Assembly: GCF_023016085.1 (NCBI RefSeq)
Contig: NZ_JALKBF010000001.1
Coordinates: 1,984,001-2,048,000 of the forward strand
Direction of reading: 5' to 3'
DNA: 64,000 nucleotides
Origin: Aliiroseovarius sp. F47248L
Lineage (GTDB): Bacteria; Pseudomonadota; Alphaproteobacteria; Rhodobacterales; Rhodobacteraceae
The translations under genes were made by a program, and so were the position numbers. Shown in pieces: positions 50,567 through 59,550 of this stretch. The notes under the pieces were generated by a model, which ran no database searches, was not told the DNA's origin, and worked only from the letters and a program-made list of their open reading frames with translations. Every line of letters begins with the position of its first letter. Positions within the stretch are counted from its first letter, which is position 1.

Positions 50567-52402
50567 TCAGCTTAGCATTCCGCGCCCGTGCCCAATCGCA
50601 CTTTGCATTGATTTCACCACGACAAACGCATCACGTAGATGGCTGCGATCAAATTCCGAAAGCGTCGACGGTGCCAGATAGTTGTCAGGCGCCTGCCCGG
50701 ATTTCACCTGTTCGGCCTGATGTTCCAGCCGTGTTTCTGCGATCAGGTCATAGGCATCCAAAAGGTCCTGCCCGCCCGATTGGCTAAGTCCGCCTGCATT
50801 GATCGCAGCGACCAGACGCGCGCGCGTGTTCACTTCGCTCAATTGCCCTTGCAACGCATAGACACGGGCCAGATCAACGATGGGAACGACGCCGTTGTGC
50901 TTCATATCCAGACGGTTCTTGTGCTCACCCGACCGAATGGTCGCAAAGCCGCGAAGCAGCCCCAGTGGCGGTGTGTGTTTCAGACCATTCGATACCATAT
51001 GCGCCACGAAAATCGAATTCTTGGCGGCCAGTGCGAGCGTGTCTGTCTGCAGGTTGCCAAACAACCGCGCATCCCCGGCGATGGCACGCAGATCGAACAT
51101 AACCGAAGCCAACATCTGTGCTTCGGGCACAGGTTTGGCGATCCAGCCGTCGAAGTATTTCCGCCACACTGAAACCGGCTGACACCAGCGCGGGTTTGTC
51201 GCCATCATATCGCCGGGGCAATAGACATATCCGCACACATCCAAGCCGTCGCAGACGAATTTCGCCAGTTCGGCAAAATAGCCTTCACGGTCTTTGTCTG
51301 TCACATCGTCGGACAGGATCAAGCAATTGTCCTGATCTGACACCCCGGTTTGTTCCTGCCGCCCCTGACTACCGCAGGCAAGCCACAGATACGGGACGGG
51401 GGCTGGGCCAAGCTTTTCTTCCGCCAACGCGACCAAACGGCGGGTGGCGGTGTCAGCAATGTCAGTGATCAGACGGGTCACCACCTGATGGGGGCTTCCA
51501 CCGGCAACGAGTTGAAGCAGCAATTGTGGAATTCGGGCGGTGACCTTGCTCATTTCTTGGGCGTTCGAAGCTTGCGCAATCTCGCGCACCAATTCCGCCG
51601 AACTGACGGCCTGAAATCGGGTCAGGTCCGTTTGGCTGACAACACCGACAAGCTTGTCGCCATCGACAATGGGCACATGGCCGATGCGCTTTTCCATCAT
51701 CACATGCAGCACATCTGATCCGATGGCCGACGGCGCAAGGGTGATCGGGTCGGTCGTCATCACGTCCGAGACGGGTGTGTCAATCGGCAGTGCTTCGGCC
51801 AGCACTTTGCCCGACATATCACGGATGGTCAGGATGCCTGTCAGCTTGTCACCGTCGGTCATGCACAGCGATGACACGTGATGGTCGCGCATCAGGATCG
51901 CGGCCTCGCGCACCGTCGCGTCGGGCGCGCAGGTAATCGGGGTGCGGGCCATAAACGTGTCAACCTGCGTGGTGGCCAGGCTTTGGCGGGTCTGCTTGCT
52001 GGGCTTGTCAGCGCGCGAGCGGTCAAAGAAGCGGCGCACGGGATCATGCTCGTTCATCAGGGAAAGAAATGCCTTTGCGGGCAGGATCAACAGGGTAGCA
52101 TCGGTTATCGCGCGGCTCGACATGACCGCTTTTCCGTCCCGCAGAAGGCCGCGCTCACCGAAGGAATTGCGCATGCCAAGCTGGCTTACCGTCTCGCCAT
52201 TTTCGTCGGTAACCTCAACCTCACCCTCGTAGATGATGAAGATGCCGGGCAATTTAGCGCCCTGTTCATAGATATCACCATCCGCTGGAACCTCGCGTAT
52301 TTCGCTCTGGCCGGCAAGCGCGCTGAGAATGTCTTGCGGCAAGACATCATAGGGATGCACGGATTGCAAAAAACGGAGGACTTGATCCTGGCTCAACTGC
52401 AT
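50567..52402 (-). CDS. CNMP + CBS + DUF294 nucleotidyltransferase-like signalling protein
   Basis: 611 aa. An N-terminal cyclic-nucleotide-binding-type domain (residues ~15-135, with NSFGERGLLRDGKAVMSSRA), two CBS repeats (~150-280), then DUF294 with the nucleotidyltransferase motif GSQGRQEQTGVSDQD near 342, and DUF294_C to the end. The acidic pair in SDQD is intact, so catalytic activity is plausible, like GlnD-type transferases. Cytoplasmic. Follows the symporter gene, separated by a terminator. Confidence 0.92.
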   Translation of the reverse strand: MQLSQDQVLRFLQSVHPYDVLPQDILSALAGQSEIREVPADGDIYEQGAKLPGIFIIYEGEVEVTDENGETVSQLGMRNSFGERGLLRDGKAVMSSRAITDATLLILPAKAFLSLMNEHDPVRRFFDRSRADKPSKQTRQSLATTQVDTFMARTPITCAPDATVREAAILMRDHHVSSLCMTDGDKLTGILTIRDMSGKVLAEALPIDTPVSDVMTTDPITLAPSAIGSDVLHVMMEKRIGHVPIVDGDKLVGVVSQTDLTRFQAVSSAELVREIAQASNAQEMSKVTARIPQLLLQLVAGGSPHQVVTRLITDIADTATRRLVALAEEKLGPAPVPYLWLACGSQGRQEQTGVSDQDNCLILSDDVTDKDREGYFAELAKFVCDGLDVCGYVYCPGDMMATNPRWCQPVSVWRKYFDGWIAKPVPEAQMLASVMFDLRAIAGDARLFGNLQTDTLALAAKNSIFVAHMVSNGLKHTPPLGLLRGFATIRSGEHKNRLDMKHNGVVPIVDLARVYALQGQLSEVNTRARLVAAINAGGLSQSGGQDLLDAYDLIAETRLEHQAEQVKSGQAPDNYLAPSTLSEFDRSHLRDAFVVVKSMQSAIGHGRGMLS

Positions 52403-52419
52403 TCAACTGCGCCTTTGCT

Positions 52420-52458
52420 GAAAAGAAATGTCCCGCCCGGTGTGCACCGGACGGGACA
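52420..52458 (-). terminator. Rho-independent terminator after the symporter gene
   Basis: A 30-nt hairpin (TGTCCCG-C-CCGGTG / CACCGG-A-CGGGACA, 52429-52458) is followed on the minus strand by TTTCTTTTC. It should end most acs-adk-symporter transcripts before the DUF294 gene. Confidence 0.85.
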
Positions 52459-52505
52459 GAATTGGAAGGGGGCGGGGCGTCGCAAGGACCACCCGCCCAA
52501 GCCTT

Positions 52506-54293
52506 TTACTTGTTCTGTGCCGCACCGGCGCCGCGGGGAACGCGAACCGATTCAACCAGTTCCTGGATATGTGCAGGTGTTGGTTTGGTCATACCCGACA
52601 CAACATAGGCAACTGCAAAGTTGATTGCAGCACCGATCGCACCGAACGATGTCGACTTGACCGTACCCAGCAGCGGATCAGCATCGGTGAAGCTGTTCGT
52701 ATCCGGGATGAAGAACCAACCTTTGTGCAGGAAGATGTACAGCAGCGTGACCACCAGACCTGCCAACATACCGGCAACCGCGCCCGAGTTGTTCACCTTG
52801 GTCGAGAAGATGCCCATCATCAGTGCCGGGAAGATCGACGCAGCAGCCAGACCGAAGGCCAGAGCCACAGTTTGCGCCGCAAAGCCCGGTGGGTTCAGAC
52901 CCAAATAGGTTGCAACTGCGATTGCCACGGCCATCGCGATACGCGCTGACAGAAGTTCGCCTTTTTCCGAGATCTGCGGGTTCAAAGCACCCTTGATCAG
53001 GTCATGCGACACAGCCGACGAGATCGCCAGAAGCAGACCAGCAGCCGTCGACAGAGCGGCGGCAAGACCACCGGCTGCAACCAGACCGATCACCCAACCG
53101 GGAAGGTTGGCAATCTCGGGGTTGGCCAGAACCAGGATATCGCGGTTGAAGTTGGTCAGTTCGTTACCAGCCCAGCCCTTTTCCGCGGCGATCGCCTGAA
53201 GATCGGCATTACCGTCATTATAGTACTGGATCGCACCATCGCCGTTCTTGTCTTCCCAACCCAGAAGGCCGGTTTTCTGCCATGTATCCATCCAGTCGTA
53301 GCGCTCATCGTTTTCGATCTGCTCAAGCGTCACGGCACCACCTTCGATACCGCCATTGGGCCACATCATTTCCGAGATGTTCAGACGCGCCATGGCACCA
53401 ACAGCCGGAGCTGTCAGGTACAGAAGGGCGATGAACACCAACGCCCAACCAGCAGACCAACGCGCGTCAGACACTTTGGGAACGGTGAAGAAACGCATGA
53501 TCACGTGCGGCAGACCTGCCGTACCAATCATCAGCGACAGGGTGAACAACAGCATGTTGAACGTGCCGCCGTGATGGGCGGTGTATTCATTAAAGCCGAG
53601 CTCTTTCACAATCGCGTCCAACTTGGCCAAAAGAGGTTCGCCAGATGCTGCGTGATCGCCAAACAGGCCCAGGGCCGGAATTGGGTTACCGGTCAGTTGC
53701 AGCGAGATGAAGATGGCCGGAATGGTATAGGCCATGATCAAAACGACATACTGGGCAACCTGCGTATAGGTCACGCCCTTCATGCCGCCGAACACCGCAT
53801 ATGCGAACACAACAGCGGCACCGATCAGAAGACCAGTGGTGTTGTCGACCTCAAGGAAACGACCGAAGGCCACGCCCACGCCGGTCATCTGACCGATAAC
53901 GTAGGTGACCGAGGCCACGATCAGACAGACAACAGCCACGATGCGGGCTGTCTGGCTGTAGAAGCGATCACCGATGAACTCCGACACGGTGTATTTGCCG
54001 AACTTACGCAGATACGGCGCAAGCAACAGGGCCAGCAACACATAGCCACCGGTCCAACCCATCAGATAGGTCGAGTTGTCATAGCCGGTGAAAGCGATAA
54101 GGCCCGCCATCGAGATGAACGAAGCCGCCGACATCCAGTCAGCCGCCGTTGCCATCCCGTTGGTGACGGGGTGAACACCACGCCCTGCGGCGTAGAATTC
54201 TGATGTCGAGCCCGCGCGGGCCCAAATTGCAATGCCGATGTAAAGCGCGAAGCTCGCGCCAACAAACAGCAGGTTGATCGTAAACTGATCCAT
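52506..54293 (-). CDS. Sodium:solute symporter, ActP-like (VC_2705 type)
   Basis: 595 aa, about 13 membrane helices. AAGRGVHPVTNGMATAADWM near 36 is the SSS signature, followed by SAASFISMAGL; GFGAIGAAINF-like tail near 555. Probably acetate or another short carboxylate, given acs and DUF4212 beside it. Oddity: a soluble insert near 345-360 contains WEDKNGDGAIQYYNDGN, an EF-hand-like calcium loop. Coupled with the small DUF4212 subunit 11 nt upstream. Confidence 0.92.
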   Translation of the reverse strand: MDQFTINLLFVGASFALYIGIAIWARAGSTSEFYAAGRGVHPVTNGMATAADWMSAASFISMAGLIAFTGYDNSTYLMGWTGGYVLLALLLAPYLRKFGKYTVSEFIGDRFYSQTARIVAVVCLIVASVTYVIGQMTGVGVAFGRFLEVDNTTGLLIGAAVVFAYAVFGGMKGVTYTQVAQYVVLIMAYTIPAIFISLQLTGNPIPALGLFGDHAASGEPLLAKLDAIVKELGFNEYTAHHGGTFNMLLFTLSLMIGTAGLPHVIMRFFTVPKVSDARWSAGWALVFIALLYLTAPAVGAMARLNISEMMWPNGGIEGGAVTLEQIENDERYDWMDTWQKTGLLGWEDKNGDGAIQYYNDGNADLQAIAAEKGWAGNELTNFNRDILVLANPEIANLPGWVIGLVAAGGLAAALSTAAGLLLAISSAVSHDLIKGALNPQISEKGELLSARIAMAVAIAVATYLGLNPPGFAAQTVALAFGLAAASIFPALMMGIFSTKVNNSGAVAGMLAGLVVTLLYIFLHKGWFFIPDTNSFTDADPLLGTVKSTSFGAIGAAINFAVAYVVSGMTKPTPAHIQELVESVRVPRGAGAAQNK

Positions 54294-54304
54294 GTGTCTC
54301 TCCC

Positions 54305-54565
54305 TTACTCTTCGTCGACGCCGTGTTCACGGTCGAGCTTGTTCATGCGCCAGGCGTAGTTGAAGATCAGAATGAGGAAGACGATGATCGACCCCTGCTG
54401 AGCAAACCAGAAGCCCAAATCGGTTCCGCCGACGGCGATCCCGGACAGCATTGGGCGCAGCAGGATGCCGAACCCGAATGATACAATCGCCCAGATAATC
54501 AGGCTGATTATGATGATGCGCACATTGGCGGACCAATATGCGGAGTTGGATGAGTTTTCGGCCAT
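54305..54565 (-). CDS. DUF4212 small membrane subunit of the symporter
   Basis: 86 aa with two hydrophobic helices (residues ~12-34 and ~48-68) and the motif YWSANVRIIIISLIIWAIVS near 10. DUF4212 proteins almost always precede VC_2705-type sodium:solute symporters and are thought to be a small partner subunit, similar to YjcH with ActP. GGAGG upstream of the ATG. Confidence 0.93.
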   Translation of the reverse strand: MAENSSNSAYWSANVRIIIISLIIWAIVSFGFGILLRPMLSGIAVGGTDLGFWFAQQGSIIVFLILIFNYAWRMNKLDREHGVDEE

Positions 54566-54625
54566 GAAGCCACCTCCCTAACGTTCCACTGACCGGGTGC
54601 TTGTGCGACCCGGCCTGTCCCTTTC

Positions 54626-55312
54626 TTATGCAATCGCCTCCTCAACGATCGCATTCAGATTGCCCGCGATCTCGTCAATGCCAAGCATCGCATCGACCGT
54701 TTTCAGGCTGCCCTTGCCCTTGTAATAGGCAATGAGCGGTGCCGTTTGTTCGTGGTATGCCTCAAGGCGGCTTCCCACGGTTTCGGCATTATCGTCGGCC
54801 CGGCGTTTCATGTCCGTGCCGCCGCATTTGTCGCAGACGCCATCCTGGGCGGGCTGCTTGAATTCGTCGTGATACCCTTCACCACAGCTGCCGCAGGTGT
54901 AACGACCCGAAATCCGGGTCACCATGGCGGCGTCGTCAACTTCAAGGCTGACGGCGGCGTTGATCTTCTGGCCACTCTCGGCCAGCAGCGCATCCAGTGC
55001 TTCAGCTTGAACGGTGGTGCGCGGGAAGCCGTCAAGGATCACCCCTTTGGCACAGTCCGCATCTGCCAAGCGGTCGCGCAAAATCGCGATGACGATCTCG
55101 TCCGAGACAAGATCGCCGGCTTCCATCACTGCCTTTGCGGCTTTCCCGGCATCGGTGCCAACCGCAACGGCCGCGCGTAGCAGATCGCCTGTCGACAGTT
55201 GCACCAGCCCAAACTGCTCCTCCAGCATACGAGCCTGGGTGCCTTTGCCAGCCCCCGGAGGGCCAAGCAAGATTAGAACCGGCGCGGCGGTTTTCGTCGC
55301 AGCGTCCATCAT
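54626..55312 (-). CDS. adk: Adenylate kinase
   Basis: 228 aa. P-loop [14 protein letters not shown] near 17, [11 protein letters not shown] near 38, ILDGFPRT near 91, and a zinc-type LID with CGSCGEGYH near 139 and CDKCGG near 160. Converts AMP + ATP to 2 ADP. It overlaps the acs stop (ATGATGG), which fits recycling of the AMP made by acetyl-CoA synthetase. Possibly a second adk, since the housekeeping copy usually sits in the secY-rpsM cluster. A start at 55309 is also possible. Confidence 0.94.
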   Translation of the reverse strand: MMDAATKTAAPVLILLGPPGAGKGTQARMLEEQFGLVQLSTGDLLRAAVAVGTDAGKAAKAVMEAGDLVSDEIVIAILRDRLADADCAKGVILDGFPRTTVQAEALDALLAESGQKINAAVSLEVDDAAMVTRISGRYTCGSCGEGYHDEFKQPAQDGVCDKCGGTDMKRRADDNAETVGSRLEAYHEQTAPLIAYYKGKGSLKTVDAMLGIDEIAGNLNAIVEEAIA

Positions 55313-57279
55313 CCTTTGTCCTTGCTCATGCGATTGTCGATCAAATCCTCGACCACAGACGGATCAGCCAAAGTCGAGGTATCGCCCAGCGCGCCGAAAT
55401 CGTCTTCGGCAATCTTGCGCAGGATGCGGCGCATGATCTTACCCGAACGCGTTTTTGGCAGACCCGGTGCCCACTGGATGTGATCGGGGCTGGCAATCGG
55501 GCCGATCTCCTGACGAACCCAGTTGCGAAGCTCGGTCTTCAGCTCGTCGGTGTATTCCTCGCCGTCCATCAGGGTGACGTAGCAATAGATGCCCTGACCC
55601 TTGATGTCGTGCGGGAAGCCAACAACGGCGGCCTCGGACACCTTGGCGTGCGCGACAAGTGCGCTTTCGACCTCGGCAGTGCCCATGCGGTGACCCGATA
55701 CGTTGATCACGTCATCCACACGTCCGGTGATCCAGTAATAACCATCTGCGTCACGGCGACAGCCGTCACCAGTGAAATAATAACCTTTGTAGTCCGAGAA
55801 ATACGTGGCCACGAAGCGGTCGTGATCACCGAAAATGGTGCGCATCTGGCCGGGCCAGCTGTCTTTCATGCACAGCACACCTTCGGCCTCGGTCGTCGTG
55901 ATTTCCTCACCCGAAGTGGGTTCCAGGATGACTGGCTGTACACCAAAGAACGGCGTTGTGGCCGAACCGGGTTTGGTCGCGGTCGCGCCGGGCAGCGGGG
56001 TCAGCAAGTGACCACCGGTTTCCGTCTGCCACCATGTGTCAACGATCGGGCAGGTTCCTTTGCCAACCACATCGTTATACCAGTTCCACGCTTCCGGGTT
56101 GATCGGCTCGCCCACGGTGCCCAGCACTTTCAGGTCGCTCAGATCATATTTGGTAACGAACTCCTCGCCACGCGCCATCAGGGCGCGGATCGCGGTGGGA
56201 GCGGTGTAGAACTGGTTGACATTGTGTTTTTCACACACGGCCCAGAAACGGCCAGCATCAGGATAAGTCGGCACCCCTTCAAACATGAGCGTGGTCGCGC
56301 CATTGGCCAGCGGGCCATAGACGATATAGCTGTGGCCCGTGACCCAACCAACGTCTGCGGTGCACCAGTAAATGTCACCTTCGTGGTAATCGAACACATA
56401 TTCATGTGTCATTGCAGCCCAAAGCAAATAACCACCAGAGCAATGCTGAACCCCCTTCGGCTGGCCGGTCGAACCGGAGGTGTAAAGAATAAAAAGCGGG
56501 TCTTCGGAATTCATTGCCTCAGGTGGACAATCAGCAGACGCATCAGCCATCAGAGCCGTATAGGAATGGTCACGACCTGCAACCATCGGAACGTCGCCAC
56601 CTGTGCGCTCAACCACCAAGACAGGTGTCTTGCCAAGATCGCCATGAGCAAGGGCTGCATCGACATTGGTTTTCAGCGGCGTGTTACGGCCCCCGCGCGG
56701 GGCTTCGTCAGCAGTAATCACAAGCGACGCCTGACAACCATCGACACGGGCCGCCAGCGCCTCGGGCGAGAACCCTGCAAAGACGATTGAATGAACTGCG
56801 CCGATACGCGCACAGGCCAGCATTGCATAAGCTGCTTCTGGGATCATCGGCAGATAAAGAACAACGCGGTCGCCTTTCTTGACGCCCAGGCTTTTCATGA
56901 CATTTGCAAGCTTCGACACGTTTTCGTGGAGCTCGCGATACGTGATTTTCTTGTCAAGCGTTGGGTCGTCGGATTCCCAAATGATCGCAACTTGATCGCC
57001 GCGGGTGCCCAGATGGCGGTCAATGCAGTTCTCAGAAACGTTCAGTTCGCCATCTTCAAACCATTTGATCGAAACGTCAGGGTGTTTGAAAGTCGTGTTC
57101 TTGATCTTAGTGGGGGTCTTTGACCATGTCAGTCGAGTCATCTGGTCGGACCAGAACGCTTCTGGGTCGTTCACCGAAGCGGCATACATCTCTTGGTATT
57201 TCGCAGCATCAATATGAGCGTTCGCGACAAACTCAGCTGACGGAGCATAAGTTTTATCGGCCGTATTTTCCGACGACAT
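55309..57279 (-). CDS. acs: Acetyl-CoA synthetase
   Basis: 656 aa from the ATG at 57279 (GGAGG upstream). Full-length Acs: [14 protein letters not shown] near 266, [10 protein letters not shown] near 415, [19 protein letters not shown] near 500, and the C-terminal SGKIMRR near 612 with the acetylation-regulated lysine. Makes acetyl-CoA from acetate with AMP and PPi release. First gene of the leftward acetate module. The upstream 474-bp region is AT-rich and probably holds its promoter. Confidence 0.96.
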   Translation of the reverse strand: MSSENTADKTYAPSAEFVANAHIDAAKYQEMYAASVNDPEAFWSDQMTRLTWSKTPTKIKNTTFKHPDVSIKWFEDGELNVSENCIDRHLGTRGDQVAIIWESDDPTLDKKITYRELHENVSKLANVMKSLGVKKGDRVVLYLPMIPEAAYAMLACARIGAVHSIVFAGFSPEALAARVDGCQASLVITADEAPRGGRNTPLKTNVDAALAHGDLGKTPVLVVERTGGDVPMVAGRDHSYTALMADASADCPPEAMNSEDPLFILYTSGSTGQPKGVQHCSGGYLLWAAMTHEYVFDYHEGDIYWCTADVGWVTGHSYIVYGPLANGATTLMFEGVPTYPDAGRFWAVCEKHNVNQFYTAPTAIRALMARGEEFVTKYDLSDLKVLGTVGEPINPEAWNWYNDVVGKGTCPIVDTWWQTETGGHLLTPLPGATATKPGSATTPFFGVQPVILEPTSGEEITTTEAEGVLCMKDSWPGQMRTIFGDHDRFVATYFSDYKGYYFTGDGCRRDADGYYWITGRVDDVINVSGHRMGTAEVESALVAHAKVSEAAVVGFPHDIKGQGIYCYVTLMDGEEYTDELKTELRNWVRQEIGPIASPDHIQWAPGLPKTRSGKIMRRILRKIAEDDFGALGDTSTLADPSVVEDLIDNRMSKDKG

Positions 57280-57753
57280 GCAGGGTCCTCCCAAAAATTC
57301 CTCCGGAACGCGCTTGGCGCGCGGTCAACGGAAATCCGAAACCTTAACAGTCAAATTTCCGCTGGTGCTGAAAATAGTGGGACAAACCTGCGACAAACAA
57401 CAATTTTTTTGTAAATTTATTTATCTGTGCATTTCACCCGTTGTTAATTTTTAACTTAAACAGTGAATTTTCTATAGAAATGCTGGTATTTGCCTGTGAA
57501 AGGCACGCCGCATGATGTGCAAAGCTGACCACCGGATTTCGCTAACAATCTTTCGCACACAGTCTTAATAGCTCTTGTCGCTGGCAAAACCAGCCCTCTC
57601 AGTTGAGAATCCCCTGACATAACAGGCCTGCCGCCTGGGAAACTTCGGCGGAAATTCTCTGTTGCAAGTACACATTTCGGTGCCGCGGGTTCGACGCATG
57701 GACGCCGCAACCGAGATCATTTACGAAAGGCGAACAACAATCTGTGGTGCCCA
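57280..57753. other. AT-rich divergent region between acs and the nitroreductase gene
   Basis: 474 bp, notably AT-rich at 57340-57480. Features: a perfect palindrome GTTAATTTTTAAC (57443-57455) and two copies of GACAAAC 12 bp apart near 57380-57400. On the minus strand TTGTTT, 18 bp, TATTTT upstream of acs is a weak promoter candidate. An 84-codon minus-strand frame (57456-57710) lacks coding character. A credible place for binding of an acetate or stress regulator. Confidence 0.5.
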
Positions 57754-58431
57754 ATGCCCCGTTTTTTTGAAGACTTGCTGGATACCCGCCGTTCAACCCG
57801 CGCGTTTACATCTGACCCGGTGCCACGTGAAGCTGTCGAACGCATGTGTCGCGCTGCCCGGCGCGCGCCCAGCGGGGCCAATCTTCAACCGGGTCACTTT
57901 CATGTGCTGACGGGATCGGCTTTGCAGGGTTTGGTGTCGGCATTGCAAAACGCGCAGCACCAAAACATGCCACACGCCACCGAATATTCCTATTTCCCAT
58001 CTCCCCTGCCGGCCGAGTTGAAAGCCCGCCAGCGGGCGGCAGGATATGCGCTTTACAAAGCCCTTGGTATCGGGCGCCGCGACATCGAGGGACGGCGCGA
58101 CCAGTTTGCCCGCAACTATGCCTTTTTTGATGCCCCTGTGGGAGTTGTCGTGACGATCCGGCGCGATATGGGCAAGGGGTGCTTCATGGATCTTGGCATG
58201 TCCCTGATGTCGTTTTTTCTATCAGCCGAAGATCAGGGCTTTGGTGCGACCGGTATCGGTGCCTTGGCCAACTACGGCCCGGTTGCGCACGACAATTTGC
58301 ACCTCCCCGACGGCGAAATGGTGGTCTGCGGTATTGCGGTCGGCGTGGCCGATGAAACAGCCCCCGAAAACCAGTTTCGCACGGAACGTGCCGGGTTGGA
58401 TGAATACACCAGATTTCACGGTTTCGACTGA
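57754..58431 (+). CDS. Nitroreductase-family flavoenzyme
   Basis: 225 aa. FMN-binding start RRSTRAFTSDPVP near 12, RRAPSGANLQPGHFHVLTG near 36, and DLGMSLMSFFLSAEDQGFGA near 149 are typical. Reduces nitro, quinone or enone compounds with NAD(P)H. Unlike BluB in this window, it lacks that family's diagnostic segments. Start ATG at 57754 with a weak ribosome site. Convergent with the thiolase gene (6-nt gap). Confidence 0.87.
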   Translation: MPRFFEDLLDTRRSTRAFTSDPVPREAVERMCRAARRAPSGANLQPGHFHVLTGSALQGLVSALQNAQHQNMPHATEYSYFPSPLPAELKARQRAAGYALYKALGIGRRDIEGRRDQFARNYAFFDAPVGVVVTIRRDMGKGCFMDLGMSLMSFFLSAEDQGFGATGIGALANYGPVAHDNLHLPDGEMVVCGIAVGVADETAPENQFRTERAGLDEYTRFHGFD

Positions 58432-58437
58432 TCCGGG

Positions 58438-59550
58438 CTAGCCCGACTGAAGCACCAAGGCAGTGCCCAGCCCCCCAGCGGCGGCAATGGCGGCCACCCC
58501 CGCACCATTTTGCGCGACCAGCTGGTGATACAGCCGCGCCGCAAGGATCGCGCCCGATGCGCCCACCGGATGGCCCCGCGCCAGCCCCCCGCCGCCGGGA
58601 TTGACGATTTCGCGTGGAATGCCCGCTCCTTGCTGACAGGCGATGGCCTGAACTGCAAAGGCTTCCATGATCTCAGCGCTGGTTAGGTTGGGCGGCGTTA
58701 ACCCGGCTTGGTCTAGTGCTGCGGTAATGGCCGCGACAGGTGCCAGACCGGGCAGAACCGGGTCACCGCCAACCGTCGCACCCGAGAGGATTTGCACAGT
58801 TGGTCGTTGAAAACGCTTGGCAAAACGCTCTGATACCACAAGGCAGAACGCCGCACCATCTGCCGCCACCGCCATGTTTGCGACTGTGACGTCGCCTGAC
58901 ACGGCGGGTGCACGGTCACAAAGGCGCTGGGTCAGATTTCGCGTAAACGCATCGCAGGCATTTCCCTGCACGGAAACGATCTCTGCCGCTCTGGATTGGT
59001 CTTGCCAACGCATCGCCTTGGCGTGGCTTTCAATTGCCCAATCATCCTGCATCTGTCGTGACAACCCAAGTTTTCGGCCCAGTGCGTCTGCCGCGTCGGC
59101 CATATCCGGATCTCGGTCCGCCCAGGGGGTGAACGGTGCCTGATCATAGGGTACTGCCGGTCGACCATCCGCGAAGGTGCGCGATCGGAGCGGACGCCGG
59201 GAATAGCTTTCCGCACCTCCTGCAAGCACAATGTCATGCTGCCCCGAAACAACCATCGCCCGCGCCAGAAGGACTGCGTCCAACCCACCGCAACACTGCC
59301 GGTCTATCGTAAGCCCTGCGACTCGCTCGGGCAGTCCGGCCGCCAGCACCACGCGACGCGCCGGATTGCCACCCGCGCCCAAAGCATTGGACAGGATAAG
59401 TTCGCCGACCTCATCCGCGTCCAATCCCGCATCTGCCAGAACCGCCTGTATAACCGGGGCCGCCAGATCGTGAATATCACAGAACGCAAATGCACCACCC
59501 TGAGGGATGACGGCAGTGCGTCGGGCAGCGATGATAACGGCGCGGGTCAA
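58438..59550 (-). CDS. Thiolase-fold protein with altered catalytic residues
   Basis: 370 aa. The nucleophile is present as Cys86 in IDRQCCGGLDAV, and the GHPVGASGA motif supplies His327. However, the Asn-Glu-Ala-Phe motif reads MEAFA (Met295 for Asn), and the C-terminal CxGG acid/base cysteine is replaced (AIAAAGGLG, Ala near 357). It could therefore be a Claisen-condensing or otherwise specialised enzyme rather than a degradative thiolase. Overlaps the AMP ligase gene by 4 nt. Frame and motifs were checked codon by codon. Confidence 0.85.
   Translation of the reverse strand: MTRAVIIAARRTAVIPQGGAFAFCDIHDLAAPVIQAVLADAGLDADEVGELILSNALGAGGNPARRVVLAAGLPERVAGLTIDRQCCGGLDAVLLARAMVVSGQHDIVLAGGAESYSRRPLRSRTFADGRPAVPYDQAPFTPWADRDPDMADAADALGRKLGLSRQMQDDWAIESHAKAMRWQDQSRAAEIVSVQGNACDAFTRNLTQRLCDRAPAVSGDVTVANMAVAADGAAFCLVVSERFAKRFQRPTVQILSGATVGGDPVLPGLAPVAAITAALDQAGLTPPNLTSAEIMEAFAVQAIACQQGAGIPREIVNPGGGGLARGHPVGASGAILAARLYHQLVAQNGAGVAAIAAAGGLGTALVLQSG

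Noticed and set aside
53004..54203. 399-codon plus-strand open frame
   Set aside because: Antisense to the symporter gene; composition rich in His/Gln/Arg typical of shadows.
55135..56790. 551-codon plus-strand open frame
   Set aside because: Antisense to adk/acs, whose family motifs are unambiguous.
57456..57710. 84-codon minus-strand frame between acs and nitroreductase
   Set aside because: No ribosome site, no coding character, AT-rich regulatory DNA.
57680..57710. T-loop-like GGGTTCGACGC suggesting a tRNA
   Set aside because: No matching acceptor, D or anticodon arms nearby.
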